DNA of 64,000 bases from Hexactinellida sp. DTS-2022 (Eukaryota; Porifera; Hexactinellida). Position numbers and translations under genes: made by a program. A model generated the notes under the pieces. The model was not told where the DNA came from. It did no database searches and saw only the letters and a program-made list of their open reading frames with translations. How positions within the stretch are numbered: the stretch's first letter is position 1; the number at the start of each line of letters is the position of its first letter. Shown here piece after piece: positions 46,003 through 57,129 of the stretch. Location: assembly GCA_028753945.1 (NCBI GenBank), contig JAPNXP010000018.1, forward strand, positions 1,761,001 through 1,825,000, in the 5' to 3' direction.

Positions 46003-46212
46003 AAGTCAATAATAACCAATACATCGGGTGGACATCCCATTCCGTAATTTAGGTACACTGGTACAGTACTTTGATATTCTGGTGTAAGCGCGTTTACACC
46101 GGAATGGTACCGTTCTGGAAATTATGTATGCCCAGTATGACTACTATTAGCAAAATACCATTTTGTCAATACGTATATTTAAATACTGAAATAATTTATA
46201 TACCATATAGTA
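46003..46212. other. Short intergenic stretch before the ADP-ribosylglycohydrolase gene
   Basis: Includes GTACCGTTCTGG and GTAAGCGCGTTTACACCGG words related to 41405-41800. No gene. Confidence 0.4.
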
Positions 46213-47765
46213 ATGGCGAGCAGCTCAGCAACGCAACACGCCCTGAAGAGCCTTGGCGAGCTAGAGAAACGTTCTGTTGGGTGTATCCTCACTGGGATTA
46301 TAGGAGACATCCTTGGGGCACCTTTAGAGGGAATGACACGTAAAGTGGTCAGAGAGTCTTACGGTGGGATAGTGAGTGAATTCTTGAAAGGCGAACACAT
46401 GGGTGTTCCTAGAGAACTGAGGAAAGGCTGTTATACAGACGATACCAACGCTATGCTTGCTCTAGCGAGCAGCCTAACACGTAGAAAAGGATTGAATGGT
46501 TGGGATATTGCTCACTGCAATGTAGAATTTTTCTGTCTGTCTCGTATACTGAGGGGATGTCCCAGTTCTGCGCAGGAAATATTGAAAGCACTGTTGAAAG
46601 GTGCAGATTATACAAAAACAGGTAAATCTTATTTCCATTTATTTTTCTATAGCTATTTTATTTTGACTAATATTTAAACAGGTATACTGATCTTTAAAGA
46701 TGGTTCCTATGGAAATGGGGCGACAATGAGGATCGGACCAATTGGTATCGTATTTAGAAATGCAACGAACTTAGAATTGAGAGCTGCGGTGACAGAAGCA
46801 GTTAAAAGTACACATGTCAACCTAGAAGCAATTGACGGTGCATTTCTTATTGCCAAAGCTATTACTCTGTTATTAAAGTATTCACCATCCAGTTTCAACC
46901 CCGTCGAATTTTTATCCAACTTAGAAACGGTAGCTGAACATCCTAAAATAAAAGAGAAACTGGTTGAGATTACCAAGCACAAAGATCGATTCTCAGTAGA
47001 GCCGATCAGAGACGCGGCTTCAGGCGGATGGTGCCATTTCTCTACAAAAGATGCTTGGAAGATAGATGATCTTCTACTAAATTCAGTTTCAGGTTCGATA
47101 TTTTATATTAACTTTTGTAGCATGAATATACTTAGCAAGTTTAATTTGAGATTTGTTGTAAATACGGCCGGCGGAGCTGGTCCGGCTATGACCGGTTATA
47201 TTTTAACAATCCGGTTAGTGCGGCCAGACCACTTTCGACTAGTCAAGTCCCGGTTGGGAATTCGATGATCTCATATTGGCAGCACCAATAAAAACCTCCT
47301 TCCACAAGAACTATCACAACCATACTAATACCAATTCACAATTCCCAAAGGATTTATAGTAAGACCCTACGTATATAGAACTTCCTTCTGTATTGCACAC
47401 TATGTACTGTATTTTACTCCTTAGACATCTTCCAGCTGAGAACAAGTGACGCCGTTGCTACCTCAATCTGGGGATTCCTACGCTACTGGAGGGAACCAGA
47501 GGCATGTCTTGAGGCTGTGGTGGGATTCGGAGGCGACACAGACACGATAGCTACGGTGTGTGGGTACCTGCTAGGAGCTCTACATGGGTGTGAATGGATA
47601 CCCGAAAGATGGTGGAGTCAGATAGAAAATGAGAAGTGGGGAAGGGACTACGCACTTGATATTTCTATCAAACTAACCGAATTAGATGAACATGTTATAT
47701 TAGAACCAAAGGCCGATTCGACGTGGTCAATAGATCCTATTCATTTTCCTATTGGAATAGATTAA
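46213..47765 (+). CDS. ADP-ribosylglycohydrolase family protein, ARH3-like
   Basis: Mg2+-dependent hydrolase that removes ADP-ribose from proteins or cleaves PAR. Exons 46213-46621, 46682-47092 and 47425-47765 join in phase to 386 residues. Metal-binding motifs are visible: GIIGDILGAPLEG, CYTDDTNAML (residues about 76-85) and GFGGDTDTIATVCGYLLGALHG. YGNGATMRIGPIGI is also typical. ARH3 (ADPRS) is the nearest animal type by the TDDT and GGDTDTIA motifs. The second intron holds a GGCCGGCGGAGC-type MITE fragment (47164-47235). Confidence 0.9.
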
Positions 47766-48468
47766 TAGCTTTTGACATATTTTATGGATATTGAAATTTC
47801 AAGTTATTTAAAATCCGGGGATGACTTGGGGTCCAAGGTATAAATAGAAAATACCCCATTTTCACCTTCGATTGAAAGTGAATTAACTTTCACTTTCACT
47901 TTCCCAGGACCACCAAGGGTATATGGATTAATAGATCCTCTTATGATATGAAAAACCTTAGCATTACATACTGACAAAGGCAATGGCACTCACTCAAATT
48001 TCTGGACCAGGGATTGGTTAGATAGTCAACTAAATATATGCAGTTCAATTATTCTTCGAAATAAGTAATCTAGGGTGCTTCTACTTATGTAATTGTTTTT
48101 TATAAAGGTGGTCATGTACAAGACGCATTTTTTTGAGGTACCACTTGGTCGAAATGACGTCACCGTATTGTCTAATAGGAAAAATATGCCAAAACATTGA
48201 ACGCATGTAAAATGTTAAATTTCGCTTTTTAAAACAAATTGCTTTGACTAACTCATCTAGGAGTAACTTTACATAAAATATCTCAGAATCAAATATGGAA
48301 TGTTACCAAATTCCTCTGTTGCCTTGGAAACATTATTTCAATGCTTGGGTCATATCTCGAGAAGGAATATTGTTACAGCAAAATAGGATTTTATATGAAC
48401 AATTATGCATATCTAAATATCAAAACTTGTGCATATCTGTATGCTATTAATAAATCACTAATAGAACT
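47766..48468. other. Intergenic, old dispersed repeat
   Basis: A (TTTCAC)-like run at 47878-47905. 48141-48370 weakly resembles 11130-11330. No gene. Confidence 0.4.
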
Positions 48469-48932
48469 GTTGTATCGTATTTTGAGGCGCTGTATGATAC
48501 ACTAATATAAACCATGGATATGCTATTACAAATTATACAGTGGTATTTTGAGGCGCTCTGGTAGATTGAGACGCTACTATAAATGTGATTTCCTATCATT
48601 TTGCATTATATCATGAACACTAGACTCTGTATAAGTGAACCATGGATGCGCTATTAAAAATTATATCGTAGTATTTTGAGGCGCGTAGTAAACAATTTTC
48701 CATTTCGAAAATTCAGTTAATTTAATGTAAAATTAATTAGTTATCTTAAATTTGCGACTAACTGCGATAAATTACCTCTTAAAATGATAGGAAATTACAT
48801 TTATAGTTGCGTCTCAATCTACTAGAGCGCCTCAAAATACCACAGTATAATTTGTAATAGCATATCCATGGTTTATTTTAGTGTATCATACAGCGCCTCA
48901 ATATATGATAGCGCCTCAAAATACGATACAAC
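48469..48932. repeat. Fold-back element with GAGGCGC words and 6-bp duplication
   Basis: Arms of about 135-155 bp: the left begins GTTGTATCGTATTTTGAGGC and the right ends with its complement GCCTCAAAATACGATACAAC. Arms pair almost throughout (CCATGGATATGCTATTAC, GATAGGAAAT). The spacer, about 48601-48780, carries a third direct copy of part of the arm. Flanked by AGAACT at 48463-48468 and 48933-48938. No coding. Confidence 0.8.
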
Positions 48933-48963
48933 AGAACTAACTAAACTGAAATCATGCAAGGTG

Positions 48964-49210
48964 CAGAGATGGAACCGGTCGGGATTTCCATGACCCGACC
49001 CGACCGGTGCAGTTGGAAATTTGACCCGACCCGACCGGCCGGTCGACCGGTCAATCATAGCTAGCAATAATTTATAAAATAATAGAAAACAAACTATGAT
49101 ATTATGATATCGAATAGATCATATAGAGATCTCGACCGACCGGTCAGGGTTCGACCGGCCGGTCAAGGTTCCGACCGGTACCCGACCCGACCCGACCGGT
49201 TCCGTCTCTG
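48964..49210. mobile_element. hAT-type MITE with CCGACCGG arrays
   Basis: Inverted ends CAGAGATGGAACCGGTCGGG and, reversed, CAGAGACGGAACCGGTCGGG. The 8-bp duplication GCAAGGTG is at 48956-48963 and 49210-49217 (sharing one end base). CAGAG ends and 8 bp are hAT hallmarks. The inner section is shared with 33404-33712 and 57331-57589. Confidence 0.85.
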
Positions 49211-49357
49211 CAAGGTGGAGTCAGCAGGTAATCACCAACCTCAATATGTGCCGTGAATTTAAAGAAACATGCAATGGAATCTATTTTAGAATTTGACATT
49301 CCATTAGTTCCCACTTTACGTCATAAACCTATAAATCCGTATATGTATGTCTCGTTG

Positions 49358-51342
49358 GGGATACCGACATTTCGAGACGCGACAGTTGGATACGCGACAA
49401 TTCGATACCGACAATTCGAGATGTCGACTTTTTGATACGCGACATTTCGAGAGGCGATTACCCGGTAGGTGGATGAGAGAATGATTTCCGAAATGAAACC
49501 ATGTTAATATAGCGATAAATAGATTCCAATTCTATATTAATAGGTCTTATTAGTTGTCCTCCTATTCACAAAGGGTGACAATTCTAAATATTTACATTTA
49601 ATACTTTTAAACACAGCCAATCCGCTCCCTATATAAAAGGGTAACTATTCCCTATAGTTAATTAATTAAAACACATTTCGAAATCTGCATACAATATTAC
49701 GCTTAAATCGATGGCTGAATGCAACAGCAATGTTTCTCGGTTTCGTTACATCAAATCAAGCAGGGGAGGCAATAAACTCGAAGAGAACGGATCTCTTTAT
49801 GATAAACATAAAACATTGGGAGACGTAACTTATTGGCAATGTGAGAGAAGAAATGATTGCAAAGCGAGGCTACATACACAAGGTATGCAAATAATAAAAC
49901 GCTTAAATGATCATCTTCATGGGCCTGATGATATGCAGAAGATTTCCTGCTTGGAAACTAAAGCAGGAATCAAAAGAAAAGCTGTGCAAACTCAGGATAG
50001 TACGCATCATATTATTGGCGAAGGTTTTTTAACTATTACTGAAGGTACAGCTGTCAAGCTACCAAAAATAAATAGCCTAAAGAGGACTATTCAACGTGAA
50101 AGAACGAAAGCAAATTCAGTTCCCGTACAGCCTGGATGTTTACTAGAACTTGATATCCCACTAGATTACCAGAGAACTGCCAAGAATGAATCATTCCTCC
50201 TATACGATTCTGGCCCAGAAGAAAGAAGAATTCTAATTTTTGGAACACGAAAAAATGCTGAAATGCTGGAGTTAGCTCAAATATGGTTAGCGGATGGAAC
50301 TTTTAAAACTGCCCCAATTCATTTTGAGCAAGTATATTCTGTTCATGCATTGAGAGGTGGACCCCAACCATTAGAAGATGGACATCTTTTACCTAGTTTC
50401 TTTGTACTTCTGCCTAATAAGTCTCAGGATACTTATATGAGAATGTGGGAAGCAATCAAACAACTCTGTCCGAATGCTTACCCAACTCACATGCTAATCG
50501 ACTTCGAAAAGGCTGCTGCAAATGTATTTTCAAATTTCTGGCCAGATACTCATATAAAAGGATGTTTCTTCCACTTGACACAAAATATATTCAGAAAAAT
50601 TCAAGCAGAAGGACTGCAGAATGAATACCAGCAAAACGAGAACTTTGCGATACAAATCAAACAATTGCCTGCCCTTGCTTTTGCACCACCTTCTGATGTC
50701 CTAAATCTTTTTGCTCTAGTAGTACAGAAACTACCCATGCCTATGGCAGAAGGTTTAGTCCTTTATTTCGAGCGCACATATGTTGGGCGTATTCTCCCTG
50801 GTGGAACTTTCCAACAACCTCTTTTCCTATTTAGATGTGGAATAGTCATTTCGAAATACTAGCTGGATACCCAAGAACAACAAATTCACTCGAGGCCTGG
50901 CATCGTTCGTTTAATGCTACAGTTGGTTGTTGTCACCCAACTATCTGGAAATTTATTCAGACTCTAAAGTTGGAACAGGGGATTGTGGAATTCAAACAGA
51001 CAAAATTTCAAGCAGGAGATAAACCAACAAAAAGGAGAATATGGCAATATCGTGAAGAATCAATTCGCAATTTAGTTAGGGACTATTTCAATCGTCCACC
51101 TATAGATTTCATACGTGGAGCAGCGCATCATATGGGACTCGATTTAGATTAAAATATTTAAATATATTCAAATACGTATAATGCATTCATTAAATAATAA
51201 TCTCATTTACATTAAACATATACAGTAATTCTCTTTATAACTGTGGCCACCGAAAAATCGCGTATCGAATTGTCGCGTCTCGAAATGTCGCGTATCAAAA
51301 AGTCGACATCTCGAATTGTCGGTATCGAATTGTCGCGATCCC
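49358..51342 (+). mobile_element. Complete Mutator-like element (MULE), 1,985 bp
   Basis: Exact 9-bp target duplication GTCTCGTTG at 49349-49357 and 51343-51351, the hallmark length for Mutator. Inverted ends begin GGGAT and run for 70-100 bp. They share CGACAATTCGATACCGACAA, then TCGAGATGTCGACTTTTTG and CGCGACATTTCGAGA, built of CGACAATTCGA-like words. One transposase gene lies inside. The insertion is within a dispersed repeat whose uninterrupted copy is at 62569-62878. Confidence 0.92.
49711..51152 (+). pseudogene. MULE transposase with FLYWCH-type zinc finger, frameshift and stop
   Basis: Residues ~1-75 form a FLYWCH-like finger (RFRYIKSSRGGNKL, TYWQCERRNDCKARLHT, then HLH). The MULE DDE domain follows (LAQIWLADGTFKTAP, HMLIDFEKAAANVF, KGCFFHLTQNIFRKIQ). 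The C-terminal PRTTNSLEAWHRSFNATVGC is in another frame. The join lies near 50825-50838: a one-base shift within CTCTTTTCC leads into FPI-stop-MWNSHF, with TAG at 50838-50840. Apart from these the protein is complete, about 475 residues, so the copy is young. Confidence 0.88.
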
Positions 51343-51351
51343 GTCTCGTTG

Positions 51352-51610
51352 TATGCTGTGTATAATCTAAAATTTTGGGTGAATCGGATAAAAACTGAAA
51401 GAGTTATTCCCAAATATGTGCCTTTACGACGTCATAATCCCGTTGTTTCGTTTAGAAAACCAATTGGTGTCAGCGTGTAAAATTATCCCTGCATGCAAAT
51501 TTTCAGGTCTCTAGAGCTTATGGTCTCCTATTAATTCTGGACACACACACAAACAAACAAACAAACAACAATTGTGTTTTAATCTATAGATACGTGTTAC
51601 GTAGATGTTG
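51352..51610 (+). repeat. Dispersed repeat D, right part, after the MULE
   Basis: Matches 62640-62878: AAAACTGAAAGAGTTATTCC, CAAATATGTGCCTTT, ACGTCATAATCCCGTT, CCTATTAATTCTGGACA, then a CA-rich run and ACAACAATTG. The left part is at about 49290-49348 on the other side of the MULE (TAGTTCCCAC, CGTCATA, CCTATAAATC). The CA-rich tail is reminiscent of non-LTR/SINE 3' ends, but no promoter or coding part is seen. Confidence 0.75.
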
Positions 51611-51814
51611 CAGTCGAAACGCGTTTCAACTAGTCCTAATGCGTTTTCAATCTTATTTATTTATCATGGGTATTTATTAAGTCACTGTAAATAAGTTGAA
51701 TATCTAATTAGCTTAATGAGCAGAAATATTTCTTGTAATATTTAATCTAATTCTAATAAATTACTCCACATCTCTGTATAATTTGGGAATTGAGATATAT
51801 TTTAATATAAATAA

Positions 51815-53010
51815 ATATAAAAAATCCAAAATTGCAGCCTGTGCCGACGCATGTTCCTTTGGTGGCACTATATTTTGTTGGTGGTTTATTGATAGTGCCT
51901 CCAATGGAACATGCTGTCGGCACAGACTGCAATTTTGGATTTTTTTTCGCAAAGTCATCATCACTATAAAGGTGTTAAATTATTTTTGAAAGGTGTTTCA
52001 GAAGGCCACGACCCTTAGAGTGGTGGAAGTTTCCATTTTGCTCACTTCGTTCCAAATATATTCAAGTTTCAGTAGAATATAATAAGTGATGAGTCAACAT
52101 TTTTTATGTGCATATTGGGTGATCACCCAACTCCAACCAACCCATGCGAATTATTTAATTCACAAAATTGTAAAAATACATTTTTTTGACGATGTCATCA
52201 TCAACTCAAGGTGTCAAGATTTACTTGTATAGGTGGTACGTGCCATAAGGACCAATTGATAAATTTAAAGTTTGTTTCTATCTTATATCATTTCTGAGAT
52301 TAATGAAATTAGATAATTAGTATAAATATTTAATTAATCTATTTATAATTTAACACCAATATTATGTACATCAAAATAAATTAAGTTCAATTATTTGCAA
52401 TAATTATTAATCTAAATTGAATTTCACTATCATATTTGAATTCAGCGCACTCGATAACCCCAATAATCTATTTGGAGCATCTCTATACGTTAAACACAGA
52501 GCGAATTAATTAGAATTAAATATGTCATGTATCCATTGTTCAAGAATATTCTAAGCAGAAATAAATATAATCACATAATCTGTCGTTGTTATGGAATGTA
52601 GAATCTTAGTTTTCAATTGGAAAATAGAAGCCTACTCGATCTCACAAGTTGAATCAATATAATAATAACGATTGAAACAATAGAATTAGATTTAACACTT
52701 TCAATTGAACTGAAGTGTTAGTAAACAAAGGAAACTTGCAACTCAATTGTGGCACAAACTAAGTACAATTTGAAAATTCGTGCACTGTGAAAAGCTGTAG
52801 AATTTAATTCTCTATTGAATGCATTTAAATTTAATTTTCGGGTACTATTTATTGTTCCTGTTTCAATATTAAACAGGTGCAAAAATGTGTCCAAAAAAAT
52901 GTAATAAAAAATCGTGACCCCAGGTGCACATCTGTAACCCATGAGACACCCATCCAAAAAATTAGGGCTCTTAGTTAATAAAACTCTGTTCTGTGGAGTG
53001 GCTACGGATA

Positions 53011-53041
<31 letters not shown>

Positions 53042-56000
53042 TCCAAAATTGCAGCCTGTGCCGACGCATGTTCCTTTGGTGGCACTATATTTTGGTGTGG
53101 TTTATTGATAGTGCCTCCTATGGAACATGCTGTCGGCACAGGCTGCAATTTTGGATTTTTTTTCCGCCATGTCATCATCACTATGAAGGTGTTAAATTAT
53201 TTCAGAAAGGTGTTTCAAAAGGCAACGACCCTTAGTGTAGGGTAAATTTCGCTTTTGCTCACTTCATTTAAAAGATATTCAAGTTTCAGTAGAATATAAT
53301 AGCTTATGACTCAGCATTTTTTATTTATGTGAGCTTTGGGTCATCACCCAAAACCAACCGACCCATTTGAATTATATAATTCACAAAATTGTGAAAACAC
53401 ATTTTTTTACGATGTCATCATCACCTCAAGGTGTCAAGACCCACTTGTATAGGTGTTACGTGGCATAAGGATCAATTGATAAATTGGAAGTTTGTTTCTA
53501 TCTTATTTGATTTCTGAGATTTATGATATTTAATTAATTAGTATAAATAATAATTAATAATATTTATAATTTAACACCAATTTCAATGTCAACTTACAAT
53601 TATTAAATTATATTATTTTGTCATGAATAATTAATTAATTATTTGGTTATCAAATTTCAATTCCGCACTCTCGATAACCCCTAATAAACAAATTATAAGC
53701 ATCTATATAAGTCATATACTGACTTAATTAATTATTATTAATTACGTCAGTATATTAACAGTGCAAGAGTATTCTTGCAGAAGGAAATATAATCACATAA
53801 TCTGTCGTTGTTATGGAATGTAGAATCTTAGTTTTCAATTGGAAAATAGAAGCCTACTCGATCTCACAAGTTGAATCAATATAATAATAACGAGTTGAAA
53901 CAATAGAATTAGATTTAACACTCTCAATTGAACTGAAGTGTTAGTAAACAAAGGAAACTTACAACTCAATTGTGGCACAAACTAAGTACAATTTGAAAAT
54001 TCGTGCACTGTGAAAAGGTGTAGAATTTAATTCTCTATCGAATGCATATAAATAGAATATTCGCGCACTATTTATTGTTCTTTTTCTAATATTAAACAGG
54101 TGCAAAAATGTGTCCAAAAAAATGTGATAATAAAACGTGACCCCAGGTGCACATCTGTAACCCATGAGACACATATCCTGAAAATTTGGGCTCTTAGTTA
54201 GTAAAACTCTGTTCAGTAGAGAGGCTACGGACTAATAAAAAATCCAAAATTGCAGCCTGTGCCGACGCATGTTCATTTGGTGGCACTATATTTTGGTGGT
54301 GGTCTATTGATAGTGCCTCCAATGGAACATGCTGTCGGCACAGGCTGCAATTTTGGATTTTTTTTTTCACCAAGTCATCATCACTATAAAGGTGTTAAAT
54401 TATTTCAGAAAGGTGTTTCAGAAGGCTACGACCCTTAGAGTGGTGGAAGTTTCCATTTTGCTCACTTCGTTTCAAAGATATTCAAGTTTCAGTAGAATAT
54501 AATAAGTGATGAATCAGCATTTTTTATGTGAGTGTTGGGTCATCACCCAACTCCAACTAACCCATTTTAATAATATAATTCACAAAATTGTAAAAATACA
54601 TTTTTTTGACGATGTCATCATCACCTCAAGGTGTCAAGATCCACTTGTATAGGTGGTACGTGCCATAAGGACCAATTGATAAATTTAAAGTTTGTTTCTA
54701 TCTTGTATCATTTCTGAGATTAATGAAATTTAGATAATTAGTATAAATATTTAATTAATCTAAGATAATTTAACACCAATATTATTTACATCAAAATAAA
54801 TTAAGTTCAATTATTTGCTAAATAATTAATTTAAATTTAATTTCACTATCATATTTGAATTCAGCGCACTCGATACCCCAATAATCTAATTGGAACCGTT
54901 TCTCTAAGTTAAACACAGAGCGAATTAATTAGAATTAAATATCTCATGTATCCATTGTTCAAGAATATTCTGAGCAGAAATAAATATAATCACATAATCT
55001 GTTGTTGTTATGGAATGTAAAATCTTAGTTTTCAATTAGAAAATAGAAGCCTACTCGATCTCACATGTTGAATCAATGTAATTATCACAAGTTGAAACAA
55101 TAGAATTCGATTTAACACTTCAATTGAACTGAAGTGTTAGTAAACAAAGGAAACTTGCAACTCAATTGTGGCACAAAAGAAACTCAATTTAAAAATTCGT
55201 GCACTGTGAAAAGGTGTACAATTTAATTCTCTATCGAATGCATATAAATTAAATATTTGTGCACTATTTATTGTTCTTTTTCTAATATTAAACAGGTGCA
55301 AAAATGTGTCCAAAAAAATGTGATAATAAAACGTGACCCCAGGTGCACATCTGTAACCCATGAGACACATATCCTGAAAATTTGGGCTCTTAGTTAGTAA
55401 AACTCTGTTCAGTAGAGAGGCTACGGACTAATAAAAAAATCCAAAATTGCAGCCTGTGCCGACGCATGTTCCTTTGGTGGCACTATATTTTGTTGGTTGT
55501 TTATTTATAGTGCCTCTAAAAGAACATGCTGTCGGCGCAGGCTGCAATTTTGGATTTTTTTTTCGCCATGTCATCATCACTATGAAGGTGTTAAATTATT
55601 TCAAAAAGGTGTTACAGAAGGCATCGACCCTTAGAGTGGTGGAAGTTTCCATTTAGTTCATATAATTTTAGAGATATTCAAGTTTGAGTAGAATATAATA
55701 GCTAATGACTCAGCATATTTTATGTGAGTGTTGGGTCATCACCCAACATCAACTAACCTATTTTAAATATCAAATTAGCAAAATTGTAAAAACACATTTT
55801 TTTAACGATGTCATCATCACCTCAAGGTGTCAAGACCCACTTGTATAGGTGGCACGTGCCATAAGGACCAATTGATAATTTGAAAGTTTGTTTCTATCTT
55901 CTATGATCTCTGAGATTTATGATATTTAATTAATTAGTATAAATAATTATAAATAATATTTATAATTTAACACCAATTTCAATGTCAACTTATATTTATT

Positions 56001-56632
56001 AAGTTTAATTATTTTGTCATAAATAATTAATTAATTAATTTGGCTATCAAATTTCAATTCCGCACACTCGATAACCCCTAATAAACAAATTGGGAGCATC
56101 TATATAAGTCATATACTGACTTAATTAATTATTATTAATTACGTCAGTATATTAACAGTGCAAGAGTATTCTTGCAGAAGGAAATATAATCACATAATCT
56201 GTCGTTGTTATGGAATGTAGAATCTTAGTTTTCAATTGGAAAATAGAAGCCTACTCGATCTCACAAGTTGAATCAATATAATAATAACGAGTTGAAACAA
56301 TAGAATTAGATTTAACACTTTCAATTGAACTGAAGTGTTAGTAAACAAAGGAAACTTGCAACTCAATTGTGGCACAAACTAAGTACAATTTGAAAATTCG
56401 TGCACTGTGAAAAGGTGTAGAATTTAATTCTCTATCGAATGCATATAAATAGAATATTCGCGCACTATTTATTGTTCTTTTTCTAATATTAAACAGGTGC
56501 AAAAATGTGTCCAAAAAAATGTGATAATAAAACGTGACCCCAGGTGCACATCTGTAACCCATGAGACACATATCCTGAAAATTTGGGCTCTTAGTTAGTA
56601 AAACTCTGTTCAGTAGAGAGGCTACGGACTAA
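51815..56632 (+). repeat. Four tandem ~1.2-kb satellite units in A-B-A-B order
   Basis: Units start at about 51815, 53035, 54236 and 55434. Each begins ATCCAAAATTGCAGCCTGTG and its complement closes a ~48-bp stem hairpin (loop TTTTGTTGGTGGTTTATTG or similar). Units 1 and 3 share a middle section (ACATCAAAATAAATTAAG, CGAATTAATTAGAATTAAAT); units 2 and 4 share another (GACTTAATTAATTATTATTA, GTGCAAGAGTATTCTTGCAG). The repeat is therefore a 2.4-kb dimer present twice. An (AAT)n run at 53010-53037 explains the longer first unit. A diverged solitary copy is at 10672. Confidence 0.92.
52718..52957 (-). other. Conserved open frame in each satellite unit (also 53959-54174, 55137-55370, 56338-56571)
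   Basis: All four units keep a 71-79-codon minus-strand frame with MGYRCAPGVT near its start, LDTFLHLFNI in the middle and FHSARIFKL near the end. Substitutions between units change amino acids (for example KLYLVC to KLSFFC) without adding stops. It may be chance preserved by homogenisation; I recognise no domain, and the frame spans an internal duplication of the unit. Confidence 0.3.
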
Positions 56633-56885
56633 TAACTAACCAAAGCACTAAGATTAGAACTGGGCCACTATACTATAGTATAGTCGGCACAGTAATAACT
56701 AACCAAAGCACTAAGATTAGAACTGGGCCACTATACTATAGTATAGTCGGCACAGTAATAACTAACCAAAGCACTAAGATTAGAACTGGGCCACTATACT
56801 ATAGTATAGTCGGCACAGTAATAACTAACCAAAGCACTAAGATTAGAACTGGGCCACTATTACTATAGTATAGTCGGCACAGTAA
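56633..56885 (+). repeat. Four tandem 63-bp repeats with an 18-bp perfect palindrome
   Basis: Unit: AATAACTAACCAAAGCACTA followed by AGATTAGAACTGGGCC, ACTATACTATAGTATAGT and CGGCACAGT. The palindrome is its own complement; the fourth unit has one extra T in it. GTCGGCACAG is also in the hairpin of the neighbouring 1.2-kb units, so the array may have grown from the satellite edge. Confidence 0.92.
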
Positions 56886-57129
56886 TTATAACTTCACTCT
56901 GAATCGTAACTGAACACAAATCTAAGAGAGTATACTACAAAGCAGAAATGTTGACTTGTGAAAGACTGTTATGATTGGACACAGTTGCTATTATTCATCC
57001 TATGATTGAAGTTAATGAAGCATAAATCGGTTCTGAAATAAACAACACAGCCCGCCTATATAACTATACAGTATCGCTCTTTCATAATAAACCCATTGCT
57101 TTGTTCAAGAAGAAGATTCGCTTGTTGGC
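56886..57129. other. Spacer between the 63-bp array and the Tigger relic
   Basis: AT-rich, no gene. CTGTTATGATTGGACACAG and TATACTACAAAG are the only short inverted words noted. Confidence 0.4.
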
